A stretch of 64,000 nt of DNA from Acanthaster planci. Its lineage: Eukaryota > Echinodermata > Asteroidea > Valvatida > Acanthasteridae. How positions within the stretch are numbered: position 1 is the first letter of the stretch; each line of letters begins with the position of its first letter. The stretch spans positions 1,050,083 through 1,114,082 of the forward strand of contig NW_019091355.1 of NCBI RefSeq assembly GCF_001949145.1. The letters run 5' to 3'. The notes beneath the pieces were generated by a model. That model did not search any database, was not told the DNA's origin, and saw only the letters and a program-made list of their open reading frames with translations. The position numbers and the translations under genes are program-made. Positions 1 through 12,300 of the stretch are shown here, piece after piece.

Positions 1-3000
1 ATGGGGAAGTTGACTGGAAATGTTCATAAGTAATTATTTAATGGAAACAAGACAAAACAATTCTTTAGTCTAAAACAAAACTTTCCAAATAACTTAAAAA
101 AAAAAAGAAAGCACAAATATTTGAACTATATTTCTACTCACACACTTTACACTCTATAACTTAGTCGTAATTGCTCCTACGCTCATTACCATTTTGTACA
201 TCTTTTCAATTGTTTCTGAGGAAACAAACCAAATCCAGTAAATGTTTTTTTTAATTGATAACTCACACGATCATTTCAGTCGTATTTCCCACAAAGAATC
301 ACAAGGAAGAGAAAAATATACATTCCCTTGCCTCTAACAAATCTTACATTAGCATATCGTTCTTGGTCCAATGAGATGGTTCCTTTTGTATCACATGAAG
401 TATGACTGGTTGCTCATTGGTCAACTGGAAATATACATATTCATAACCTGCATAACATTATGCACAAAAACTATAGTAATAGACACTAGGCTTAGAGAAG
501 ATACATCCCAGCATGCACTTCACCACCAAATCATAAATGATGTTTAAAAATGTAAATGAGAGTACAATTAGGTATTTGGGGAACTCGAACACTCTATATG
601 AACCACAACAGAGTTCTTTCTACATGGCAAACCTTGAGAATTTGAACAATGCTCCAGTGGACATCTTACTGTTCTAACTGGGAACTGATCTCAACTGGGA
701 CAGATTTGAAACACTGTGCATTCCCAAGTGCAAACATGGGAATGCTATTCAAACTTCGGTACAATCCAAACTGCCATGCCATGCTGCTTTCTCCCACTAG
801 GCACACAGGAACCAGAAATCTTCTGAAGTTCCCTGAAGAGCCTATCCCCCTCCTCTGCTAAAGATTTACCAAAGCAGGTGCACATCCCTGGCAATGCACC
901 AAGTCATCCTTGTACATTCCAGCAGATGAAATTTAAAGATGTCACATTTTGACTGACATTTAGCACATTCATGCACACCTAGCTTACATATTCTAGCTAG
1001 ACATCACTCACTGCACTACTGTTTGAGGGTGACGTCATGGAGAATCGTTCACAGACCCTTTTCAATGCAAGTAATACATGGGGCTAACATTGTCACTGAG
1101 CCAAGCAAGGATGACCTGAGAACCAGTGATGAGCCATGACACGACGAGTATGACATTCTAACCGGTAACGCAATTTTACTTGGCATACCGTTTTCTCATA
1201 TTGGCCGATTTCTGTGTATGAAAGCTCCATGTGAAAAATCAACCATGGAAACAAATGGCAAAAGGACCACAGCAAGTGACCATTCCCTTGCATCTCTTCA
1301 AGTTTGCCCATACCAGGTCACCACATCTGTCTTCCTGCCTGGTAACTGCTACATTTCAGAATCAGTAAATCTTTCTCCTTATTTAAATTCATACAAACTT
1401 CAATTTACAGTTGACCTAATGTCTGAACAGTTGCCACTACTGGGACCCTCAGACAATGCAGCAAAAGTGAGAATTTCATTTCTACATACTTTTTGAACAA
1501 TACTGAATGGGCACGATAGGTTCCAAAATTGGGCAGTGGAACCAGTTTCTGTGAATATATTTAAAACTTTCATATTTTAAAAATTACGAGCTCTGAGCAC
1601 CAATATAAAAGTACTTTGTTACCATGAGGTATTGATGCGTAAGAAAAAATGGTAAGTTGAATAGGTCTGCTTAAAAATATCTCTACCTTCAGTGCAGAAA
1701 CTACAGATAATCTGTGATAAAATACTAGTTATTGTTTTCCTGATGTTGAATGATTTGCAAAGGGCATACGATTGAGGGAAATATACACTTTGAAGATGAT
1801 AACCAGGATCAAACGAACAAACGTAAGAGTTGACAATTTGGGTCACTTTTGCCTTCGCTAGTAACTCAAATTGATTTTGGATCCTTTTGGTAAGTCACAT
1901 TCAAAAAGAACTTCACAGCAATCTGCAGCCATTCCAGTTTTTGACCATAACAGACCCTGCAGAAATGGGGCAAATACCATCTCTGGGAAAAAGCACATTC
2001 TCATTTCAAGACTCAGGCATGAATGTGCATTTACTGGAATGATCAGAACAGACATGCTACACATGACCAGAATTAACTAATACCAGCACTCCATGCAATG
2101 CCGACAGCCACTGGTGAGCACATGGGAAGACATTCCAACGCAAAATGTACGAAATAAAAGAAAACAAAAAGCAAAATAATACAAAGCGCACTAAGTCCAG
2201 CCAGAGAAGACAAAACAAAACAACTCACTAAACTTTCAACAAAAGCAACGGCACGCAGGAAAAGAAGTCGCAGCCAGATTCCACTTGACAAAAATAAAGA
2301 AGAGAGAAATGTGCATCCACGTAGTAACACAACTGTTTCATGGTGCCTTTATCACATTGCACAAGTTACGTTAAGTAGTCAGACTAAGCTTCGGTGTACA
2401 AAAGCCAGCCTGCAGGGCAAGTAGCATTATAAAATACTGGCTAGTCAAGTATTTTTGGACGAGTGCAAGTACGAGCTCTGTCAGGAAGGGGTTCAGTGTG
2501 AAGGTAAGTACTAACACTCATGAGTTTGCACTCTTTGGTGAGCAACGTCAAGTAAACAAGGTGAAACTCGATACAAAGACTTCTGTTTTGAAAAAACGAA
2601 GTGCCGGTTGATTACAGTAGTTGAGTAGTGCTTTCACTGGTGGTCTAGGATGAGTAATGTAGTGAGAAAAGGCTACCCACTGACAGTCAAGTGTACAATG
2701 AGGACTACGAGAAGACAGATGGGACTGGAGAGCGAGCACGAGTTCTACAACACTGCAGTCAAACCTGTGGGGGTCGGGCGCCCGTGGCCTGCGGCCAAAC
2801 AGGGCGGCCGGCCACCTTGTCCGGGTTGCGCGCGAGCGCGAGGGCGCTGGTTGGTGGCGTCATGAGGCTGGCCACGCCGGGCAGGTGCTCTGTGCTGGGG
2901 GCGGGCCAGAAAGCTAGGTTTGACTGGAGCTGAGAGGAGAGCGAGAAAAGAAGTGGGGAAAAAGAAAAAAAAAAGAACACACAGGGTGTTGTGTTCAGAG

Positions 3001-4132
3001 CATGAAGCTGGCAGAGTCAAAGGTGATGAATGGATTGGGAGGAGTAATTTCATTCAATTCAAGCCAGGGGTGGCAGCTTACTTTCATTACTCTTGGCTCT
3101 ATGCAGCAGTCTTAAAAAAAACAAGAACTTTGTATCACTGGCGACAAAGGTGCTCTTCGATTCAAATGTCAGCATAGAGAGAGAAAGGGTAATGGGGAAT
3201 CACTTTTTCAATTTGATCTAATTTCATCTTTGTCATTTCAGTGCATTTTGTGAAGGAAAGAATCCCTGACCTTGAGGACTGGACTGTGGATAAGCTCGTA
3301 CAGTCAGTCAGCATGCATAGCAGAGGCATTGCTGGTTAAATGCATAAGGACTGGTGACAAATTTCATGTTCTTTTTTTTGCTATAAGATTCTAAAAACAC
3401 CTGTACAAAATAAACTCAACCCTCCAAGTTCCTTCAAAATCCACCAAGAGATTTTGGAGGCTTTTGTAGGATTGAGCAAAGTAAAGCCTGGCTGGCTGCT
3501 GCTTTCCATGAGGGCTCAATGCCCTTTAGACTTTAGACGATTCAAGTAAGTTCCTGGCACAAAAGTCAAGGTAGTTAGTGCTCATGAAACTCTCTTGTGT
3601 TAAAGTCAACGACATGTATGCATCAATACAAATTATAGTACAAGTCTAGTTCCCCATGGACCGTGTACGCTATGATCATGTATGGTTGGGGGGATAGTAT
3701 TCTTGTGCTATCCCATGCTGCACTGCAATGATTGTGACTGTCAGCTTACAGACTCACCTGCAAAACCCAAAGCCAGTTCTGTGGAGCTTAGTCAAAGTTC
3801 ATGCTCACCCAAAAGCAACAGCTACAGAAATTACTTAACAAATGGCATTTCGTCTGATTACTTGTGTTTACTGAGCAAAACTTTTCCTGCACTAAGGAGG
3901 CTTTTGTGGTGCAGTTCTATGACCCCCCCAAAAAAACAAAGTGTAACTAAAAATTCTCAACACAAGTCTAGTTCCCAATCATGCGAATATGCTTAAGACG
4001 TGTTCCAGCATGGTAACTTGAGACAGACAAAGTCCATCCTATAGGGCAACACAACAATGAACATAAACTCTAGTGGTCAGCACTGGGAATGAAGTTTGGT
4101 GGCTAGGAGCTTGACCACAGAATGGCATGGTT
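1..4132 (-). other. TET 3'UTR and/or downstream flank
   Basis: There is no recognisable coding sequence here; open frames are all short and lack homology. The stretch directly downstream of the TET stop must include its 3'UTR, but I found no AATAAA on the minus strand between 1 and 4132, only ATTAAA-type variants (for example near 36-41 and 247), so the 3' end cannot be placed. Composition is AT-rich and CpG-poor except for a GC-rich island near 2755-2915. A full CRE palindrome (TGACGTCA) lies at 1030-1037. Confidence 0.5.
2755..2915. other. CpG-dense GC-rich island downstream of TET stop
   Basis: About 160 bases are strongly GC-rich, with many CpG (for example GGCGGCCGGCC and GCGCGCGAGCGCGAGG), inside otherwise CpG-poor DNA. 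Several G/C blocks are complementary, so the TET transcript could fold here. It might be a structured 3'UTR element, a small promoter-like island or an unmethylated insert; nothing in the sequence decides between these. Confidence 0.6.
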
Positions 4133-6328
4133 TTACACCCATTTCTGGTACGGCCCTGTTACTGTTGGGAAAGCTGTGGAGGCCAGAGTCGTGACTGTGT
4201 TGGTAACAGGTGTCTGGGCATGCTTGGTTGGTACCTTCTTGGATGCAGAGCTGCATTTTACCTTGGTTTTGTCGGGGATGACTGTGTCATCACTGGCTGA
4301 GAGGCGTCGCTTGCGACCTTTGCGTGGGGGAGGCGTTTCTCCATTCAGCCGGGCTGTCTCTTCAGCTTCATCCTGCCTGGCCTGCATCTTACGCTCGTAT
4401 TCCTCTAAGCCGTGGTGACGGAAGTTCATGTGCTTGTGCTGGTAGAAAACCAAGCTGATGCGCGTGGGCTTCTGCCTGTGCGGGTTCCGGATGGATGTGG
4501 TGGCGTGGAGCTCGCGCTTGGCAGCCTCAAACAGGATGGAGCCGTGGGAGAGCGCAATGGCCACGCCTCCGATGGTTGGGTCCCGGAAGCACTCCTCGCT
4601 GTCCGAGATGCACTCAATCTCCTGGGGCTCCTCTGGCTTCGGAGAGGGCTGGGGAGGGAGCGCAGAGGGGGTGGGGTTGCTGGGACTTGGCCCGGCTGCC
4701 TCCATGAGTCGCAGATGCTCGGCAATCGTTTTTGACTTATCGTGCTGTTGCTGGTGGGAGGATGTCGAAGGAGTTGAGACTTCATGGAGCCTTGGGTATG
4801 GTTTGCTGTCTTGTGATGGGTAGCTTTGAGAAAGATCACGTCGGGCTGTACTGTGCTCCTGGTGTGCTTGTTGTTGTGGGTAGGTGCTATACTGCCGACT
4901 GTCAGAGGAATTCCTACTCTGTGAAGCAGATGAGGGCTCTCGATGACCAAAGCTTGGATAGTCTCTGTGCTGGTGGCTACCCTCCTGTGGGTAAGCACTC
5001 CTTTGATCCCCTTGGCTCTTACTCCGATCATGGAATGCTGATCCGTAAGGGGGAGTGCCCTGGTTCGGGTAACTGTGATGCTCTTGGGATGGGGTGCTCT
5101 CACGGGAGGGGCTGTTCTGAAAGACTGGCGGCCGCCAAATCCCATCCTTGTGGCCAGCTTGGCTGGCAGGTGGATGGTGACTCAGATCTTGCCTCAGCCC
5201 ATTAGGGGGTGGGTTTTGAGTGTACTTGGACTCTGCAGATGAAGAGGTGCTCGGTCTGGGAGTGTGGTGGTCTCTGCTCAAGTCCATTTGGTCCACCCGG
5301 GAGTTGCCATACCCGGATGCAGCAGCTGCCCCTGGATGCTGTGCTCCGTACTTCATGCTGAAGGTGTTGTACAGTGCATCACGCTCACTCCTGCTCGACG
5401 CCTTCATCAGGTTACTCAGCTGGTTCATGTCGGGTTTGACATCTTCCATGGAGAGTCCGGTAAAATGAGGGTAGCGCATGTAGGGGTGGGCGAGTATGTA
5501 GGGGTCATTGCCGTACTGACTCATGAAGCGAGCCAGGGCCTGATTCTGTTGTAGGTGTTCGTGGGCTGCCAGCCCCACCATACCTGGATGGGCGTAAGGT
5601 GGGAGAAACATACGGGGTTGATGTGGGTACAGGCGGGCCCATTCCGGGTGCAAGCTTGCTGCGGCAGCGGCTGCCGCGTTCATCTGCATGGCTTCCCGCT
5701 GCATGCTCTCATACATCATTGGGTGTAAGGCATGCAATTCCGGCCTCAGCGCAGCCGCTGCAGCCAAGCTACTGGGGGTCAGCTCAACGCCGGGCCATGC
5801 TGCCCGGACTTGCTCCACGCTTTGTTGGTACTGAGGCCACAGGTGAGGGGGGATCTGCATGACTTGGGCCTGGGACTGTGAGGGCAACGAGGTGGTCCCA
5901 GACGTGGACTGCTCCTTGCTGCTCTTTGCCAAGGAGGCTTTGGCATCAGCATCTCTGTGACTCGAATTGCTGCTGGCGTGGCTGCTCTGATGATGGCTGT
6001 TGCCTTGCGGTGTTGCTGCTCTAGCCGCGGCAGCTGCCGCAGCTGCTGCTGCAGCTTTGCCACGGCTAGGGCTGTTCTTGTCCCCATGCCTGCTTGTACG
6101 GACTTGTGCACCCTTGGGGATGACCGGGTCCTGTTTGGGTCGGAGCCTGGACTTGTGCCGGTAGTGGGTCAAGACCTCGATGGAGCCACGTCGCACTTTC
6201 TCCTGTTGGCCCTCCATGCTGCCCATCTCGTCAGTGTTGTCTAAGTAGTACAGAGGCAAGACGTGCAGCTGCTCGTCGCCTGGGTCCGGCACACGGTCCC
6301 GAATCTCATCTTTTGTCAATGTCACCAC
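4133..6328 (-). CDS. TET: TET last coding exon: split beta-helix, low-complexity insert, C-terminal tail
   Basis: The acceptor is CTACAACAG, then 731 codons to TAA at 4133-4135. The first ~65 residues continue the beta-helix ([35 protein letters not shown]). A ~500-residue low-complexity insert follows: poly-Ala runs, His/Tyr/Met-rich and Ser/Gln-rich segments. This is the family's usual spacer in position and character. The core resumes at [20 protein letters not shown] and contains RELHATT with the third iron ligand H1940, [11 protein letters not shown] with R1955, S1957, Y1961 and H1963, and the HHG zinc-ligand His 1971. A basic tail (RKGRKRR) precedes a C-terminal VTGPYQKWV resembling the end of vertebrate TETs. 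Long plus-strand open frames over this exon are GC-rich shadows. Confidence 0.98.
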   Translation of the reverse strand: MVTLTKDEIRDRVPDPGDEQLHVLPLYYLDNTDEMGSMEGQQEKVRRGSIEVLTHYRHKSRLRPKQDPVIPKGAQVRTSRHGDKNSPSRGKAAAAAAAAAAARAATPQGNSHHQSSHASSNSSHRDADAKASLAKSSKEQSTSGTTSLPSQSQAQVMQIPPHLWPQYQQSVEQVRAAWPGVELTPSSLAAAAALRPELHALHPMMYESMQREAMQMNAAAAAAASLHPEWARLYPHQPRMFLPPYAHPGMVGLAAHEHLQQNQALARFMSQYGNDPYILAHPYMRYPHFTGLSMEDVKPDMNQLSNLMKASSRSERDALYNTFSMKYGAQHPGAAAASGYGNSRVDQMDLSRDHHTPRPSTSSSAESKYTQNPPPNGLRQDLSHHPPASQAGHKDGIWRPPVFQNSPSRESTPSQEHHSYPNQGTPPYGSAFHDRSKSQGDQRSAYPQEGSHQHRDYPSFGHREPSSASQSRNSSDSRQYSTYPQQQAHQEHSTARRDLSQSYPSQDSKPYPRLHEVSTPSTSSHQQQHDKSKTIAEHLRLMEAAGPSPSNPTPSALPPQPSPKPEEPQEIECISDSEECFRDPTIGGVAIALSHGSILFEAAKRELHATTSIRNPHRQKPTRISLVFYQHKHMNFRHHGLEEYERKMQARQDEAEETARLNGETPPPRKGRKRRLSASDDTVIPDKTKVKCSSASKKVPTKHAQTPVTNTVTTLASTAFPTVTGPYQKWV

Positions 6329-9300
6329 CTGTTGTAGAAAGACACAATCAGTTTTGAGGTGCCAGAGAAGATACGACTATGATCGTGTGATTACGATCAT
6401 TACAATTCTCAACCATGAGTTCCAGAAGGGCTGACCCTACGTCTGTCAAACAGTAACGCTTAGTTCACCAATTCCTGTCACTCAAATGATCAAACCAACC
6501 CCAACTCTATGAACTGGAGGAGGCCCAAAATGCTTTCAAGGTTTGTCCTAAAAAGGTTGTATCCCTACTTTCCTCATAAAATCATAAATGGCTTGAAAAA
6601 TCCCAAGCAAGAACAAAAAAAAATTGAACACAGAGGTGAACAGAAGTCATGATTGTACTTTTAAAGATTCCGTTCAAGTAAATGAAAAGGCCGTTCAACA
6701 ACTCTTGGCAACTTTGATAATGACAGATCACGGTGGGCACAGACTCGATGAAACTTACCACTGTGCAACCATTGTTCATATTCTGTTGGTCCCTGTGGGC
6801 ATGAGCGCAGAAGTCCATGCAAGCCGTGACGCCAGAGAACGGCCTACCCTCACCCCATCCAAGCCTGCACTCGGACCCCATCTTCTCAAACAAAACCTGA
6901 TAATAAAAGAAAAATGAAGAATGATGTCCTGCACTTTGTCTTTTTGACTCTGAGAGAATGCTTCCAACTTGAGAGAACATTCAAAAACTTGAATACTGGG
7001 ATAAATACATATAGGCTGTCAGTTTTAACTTCACTGATTGAGCGTATGAGGCATATGATAGGGAGGCCTCCAAACTAAAGTTGTACGTAATACCGACTGA
7101 GCTTTATCTTACTGTATCTCACAAAATTCTTCACACACCCGGTAGTTTCTGAAAGAACAACGTAAAGAGCTAACCAATCTGGCAATTTAATTGAAGAAAG
7201 CCTGCCTGCCTGCACAAACCTGATTTCGGAAGGAATCTGGGGCCAGCTGTCGGTAGAGTGGAGAGATTTCTGTGGCCAGCCACTGCAGCTTGTTCTCCAA
7301 CATCTCCTCCTGACGATAGAAAAGGAAAAACGCTGAAGTACAGACTTGTCCATACATCAACCAATGCATCAACTAAACAAACCACTCTCACCTGAACGGC
7401 ATTAGCTTTCCACAGAAAATACAGTGGCTACTTTAGTCTATAACAAGTATGCATGTCTTCAAGATGTATTTTTGCGTTGGGGAGAAGTTAATTTATATAA
7501 CGGGTTTTGCCCTTACCCAACGTATATATTAATAAACACTGTATGCTCGGTGCTTGTCCGAGAGCTTGCGAAAAAAGTCACAAGCTTACTCGGGTGGGAC
7601 TCGAACCCACGACCTCCTGCTTACTAGTGCAGACGTCTTAACCACTCGACCACTGAGCTTACCGGGGTCGGCTGGCCGGTCCGAGTCAGGTGAAGCAGTG
7701 GGGAGGCGAACTTTTTTTTTTTTTGCATGTATTACGCTCTAATTTTAGCATGCAGGCACACGGTGCATTTCCCAAGCTACATGTAGTAGTTAGTTAGTAG
7801 CAACTTTTGGTTCGCTGTCTGGTCTGTGACGTGCATGCTGAAGAGAAGGGATACCTTTTCAGCATCGGCATTATCCTGCAGCTTAAACTTCTTTGGTGTC
7901 TTGCTGCGAGCAAACTTGCAGCTATTGTAGTACATTGACCAGGAGCAACCAAACGAGAACGAGGCGCCACAAGATTCAGGATCAAAGCCCTGGCAGGCAC
8001 AGGTCTTTCTGCAAATGAAAAAACGGGAACTTCTGACACCACTGCCTACGAAACCCTAAGAGTTTAGGCCTTTTTTGCAATTACGAAGATGTCCATATTT
8101 CAGTTGACTGTTCAGGCATGTGGACCCCATCTAAACTGCACACCACACTGTAAGACTGTACACATTCTGTTGAAAATTGGCCCTGTGTTCTGGACCTCAT
8201 ACACACAGGCCTGCTTATGTATTGTCATACAGCACCATCTACAGTTCCTCTACCATGTCCACAATGCAAAGTGGAGATCGAAGAGTTTTGTGCACAATCA
8301 GTTGAAAACTTGTCATGTCATCTACAATTTTTTGTGGATGCCAAAGGCTTTTTAAAGTTGAAGTTCACTTCAAACAGGAAAGTCCCATCAGGTGATGATG
8401 CCGGACACTTACTCTTCATTGACTGCACAGCGGCGCACAGTTGGGATGGCTCCAGAAGGAAGCGTCTGGGTCAATATGTCGTACAGGTTGTCTGCTTCCT
8501 TGCGAGGGCAGCCCTCCCAGGCAACAGTGGCTATGATGATGTAGGCCGTCTCGCAGTGGTGGCCAGGTCGATTTCGCACCAGCACCAAGATCTTCTCTTC
8601 TGGTCCTGAACGTCTCAAGATCTAACACGATAAACGCAAACAAAGTTTTGAGCTAACTCGTGGCCAGTCTTAATGTGTTTACTGGTAGCTGGTTGTATAT
8701 GACATCACAACATCACACCAATCGATGACGTTAGTCAACAAGCCCACCACGAAGTCCCTTTGTAACAAGCCATCCATTCCTAAGCCAAGTTACAAGCTAT
8801 TCACACGAACTTTGACCAAAGCCAATCCGTTCGTCATTGTTCATCCGGCATCTTGTGACAAGTCTTGTGATGGACATGACTACAGCCCCAAACCTTTTGT
8901 CACTTGCAAAGCCCATCCATCTGCACTCACCCACTTTGCGATGGGACAGCCCAAGGAGCTCTTGCCCTCCTTCCCGGAGAAAACCAATTTCTCGATCCGA
9001 ATGCAGTTACCTTTGTGGCCGAACCTGGGAGTTTAGGAAATCCAAACAGTGTGGTCACCACATTAAAAGACTTAATCAGTTATTAGCTTACATTGGTAAG
9101 TTGTGTTTGTTTCATAGAGCTAAAATTTCGCACATTTGTAATATCAAGATTCCGTATGGGATATCGCAAGTCTCAAATCTAATTACATGTATCTACTGAT
9201 AGTCCACCATATTTGTGCTGCATACAAAAAGGGTGACAAAAGGAACGTCTGGTACCAAGTCTCTGTTAAACACAACTGAATAACAATCATGCCAACAGAC

Positions 9301-12300
9301 TACTGAATGGGTCTCTTCTCAAGGAGTTGGGTACATGACAAAGCATCGTGATGGTTCACAATGAAAATTTGGTGACACATTTGAACAAAAGAATTACGGT
9401 CCTTAGGACGGTTGCGCACCTTTTCTCCATCATTTCTCTGATTGCTGCGACAGACCGACCTGCTCCAAGATGTGTGTAGTACGGTGCCTCATCACGATCA
9501 TTCTCTGTATCAGATATGAACAAAAAAAATTGTCTGAATTTATATGAGCTTTGAAATAAGAATAAAGCAGAGATCAAAAGCCTTGAATAATGACAGATTA
9601 ATATTAATTTCTAGGTTGGAAAGCTTGGGTTTCTAATCTAATGTAAAATTGAAAACATAAAATATTTCCCCACAGCATGATTTGATGGCTCTGTGGTAGA
9701 ACATAGAGATGTGATGTAAGGAAACATCCCAACTCTGGGATAAACAGAGATTGGCAAAACCCTAAGGGCTGGCTTGAACACTGATTTGAATCCACTAAAC
9801 AAGGCATCATTGAGTTGGCCTTCATGTACCTGGTAAGAGTGCTACTCGACTCACCTAAGCATCCACAGTCGGGCATCTCCTCCTTCATGTCCTCTTCCAG
9901 CATCTTCCGATGGAGCTCAGCCGGAGTCAGCTTCCGTGGAGTCAGGTCCTTGTCTGTAGTGGCCTTGCTCTCTCCTGCCTCTGAGCCAGTGCTGGGCTTC
10001 GTGGAGGATGCCAGAAGTGTCTGACTGGGCAGAGGGTAAAGGGAACGGCCGGTGGATTTCATGGCGGCTGAAGCTGAGATGCCGCTCTGTGAGCCGGGTG
10101 GCATGACGCCGGGAACCGGCAGGCCGGGGAAACCGGTCACAGTCATTGGAGGTAACGTGATCCCGCTGGGCCGGTTGTGCTCTGCCTTGAGACCCTTGTG
10201 GTCAGATTTGGTCTTGGAGTCTGTCCGGTGGTGCTTCTCTGATTTGGACTTCTTCTCTGAGGAGTGTTCGGATTTTGACGAAACTGGAACAGAAGAGATG
10301 GCTGCAACAGAAGGGGATGGGGACTCAGAGGAAGGCCCACTGCTGAGGAAGCCAGGGGGCGGACGCTTCTCGTGAGGGCGTTGAGAGTCATGGGGGCGCT
10401 GTTCGTGGGGTCGCTGCTCGTGATTCCCTGAGAAGTGAGCGGGTGGGAAGGGGAAATGCCGCGCTGATATAGAAGAGCTGAGGGAGAGAAGTGATTCGGC
10501 AGCATCCACAGGAGAAAGGGCTTTCCTCTCTGAGGATGGTGATTGCAATGATGTAGGGGTTGTTGTGCTATTGCTTCCTTTGTGGTCAGGTGTGCCCCTG
10601 TCTTGGATATGACTGGTGGGAGTCGGCGGATTGCTCGGCTTGGATGAGCCGAGAGTTGGGAAAGTAAATGACGGGTAGGACTGGATGCTGGATGACCGGC
10701 TGTGGTTGCTGTTCAGCATCGGAGGCAGCGCCTCTTTGGCCGTGACTGCAGCACTGCTCTGCAGCTGCAGTTTCTTGTCAAAGTACTGTCCATGCGTAGG
10801 TGGCGAAGGGCTGCCTGTTGGCTTGCCTGTAGCCGTGACAGGTGCCGCAGAGTAACCCCCGGGTCCTTTTCCTGAAGATGGGGTCAGAGTGGTTGCATTG
10901 TCCGGCTTGCTGGAGGCTGCAAAGGCGTACTTGGCATGGGGGTGGTGGTGATGGTGATGGTGGTGGGCTGGGACAGGGATACCCACCGCCTCCCCTACTC
11001 CTTGTTCCTTTTTGATGCTGACCACACCCCCCTCGCCCACTGCCTCAATGGGCTCCCTCCGGCCCTCCCTCTCGGCGGCTTTCGTCATTTCAGCTTGCGG
11101 AGGAAAGTGGTTCATCTTTGGGTAGCCCTCGCTGCTGCTGTACCCGTTCACCATGGGGGGAGGCGGGGGCCAGCTCATGTTGGGAGGGGGTACAGCAGTG
11201 GAAGAGTCGGAGTTTGGGTAATCTGGAGCCGTACTGTTGTGAAGAGGAAGAGTGGTGGGTGGGGAGTTGTGGTTCTCAATGGGGCCATTCTGCACAGGAA
11301 ACACCAAAAAATAGAAACAAATTTTAAGAATATGGTTTCCTTCACCTGATATAAAAAACAATAAGAAAAAGGGGTTCCTCATACAGTTGTAAATGTCCCA
11401 GGTCTTGGTAACCAAGAGGCTGAAAAGTCTTGGAAAGACAACATGCCATGAAGGACATGACCACAGTTAAATGTATGTGCAATCATTTAGGCACATTTTT
11501 TAAAAATCAGACCGGTATTTATCATGACACGAGCATGCTCCATTGGAAGCAAAGACAGTAAGTACCACTTACCATAATAGTGTATAAATACTCTCACATG
11601 ATTACATTCACACACACCACCATCTCCAAAATGGTGGTTATCAACACAGAAAAGCTTCAATACTTTACAAATAAACAAGTCAACTCACTTTACATCCTAA
11701 TTTTTTGTACAAATATACAGAAAAGTGCGAGTGCTTTTCCAAGACATGCTCATATGTACATTATTTCTGTTTTGAAATGCCGCGCCCTTAAGCACATCTA
11801 TATGACTCATAGCTCACAGCTGCGCACGCAGGTGAACAGCAAGACAATTATGAGACTGGACACCCCATTAACAAATGGCCCCTTGCCAACACGCACATAT
11901 ACATACATGTATGCATGCACCAGGCACCCAGGCCAGCATAATGAGGGACTATATTATCGATCTGACCTTTGGTATTAAGAGAATTTTTATTGCTTGTGTG
12001 AAGGCAGCTTGCGCTCATCGGAGCATGATATCCACCACACATACTGGCTGTCTTAAAAGTAACACAGTGACTAAGCCACATATTGCCGACTCGTTGGAGA
12101 AATGTTAACAATCATAACAAAAGCATCAGTCAGGAAGAAGCATTTGTTTAAAATTTTCATTAGCTTTCATTTTTTAAATGTATTTTTTTGGGTTTGTGCT
12201 TGATATGCATGTAATTAAGAGAAAAAAATTAGGTTTAACACAATACATGTGAAATTAATCTAAGTTTACCATGGAAATAAACATGGTTGCAAGCGGCGAT

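Larger units (their letters stand above)
6329..9854 (-). other. Short introns of the TET catalytic region
   Basis: Seven introns of about 310-545 bases separate the catalytic exons: 6329-6758, 6897-7219, 7310-7854, 8009-8412, 8622-8930, 9025-9419 and 9505-9854. All are GT-AG, and I see no coding potential within them. Only the 7310-7854 intron holds a recognisable repeat, the tRNA-related element near 7590-7665. TACATGTA octamers occur at about 7780 and 9184. Confidence 0.85.

Noticed and set aside
1-4132. A poly(A) signal for TET
   Set aside because: No minus-strand AATAAA was found in this interval; the ATTAAA variants seen are too common in AT-rich DNA to call.
4122-6244. Many plus-strand open frames opposite the last TET exon (for example 4732-5205 and 4458-4823)
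   Set aside because: They are antisense shadows of the GC-rich TET exon; none shows independent homology or start and splice context.
7794-8042. 82-codon minus-strand open frame covering the CACQ exon
   Set aside because: It is in a different frame; the frame that encodes CACQG and GCSWSMY and fits both splice phases is the real one.
10143-11349. Alternative frames over the TET linker exon on both strands
   Set aside because: Low-complexity Ser/Pro codons leave other frames open by chance; only the chosen frame joins in phase with both neighbours.
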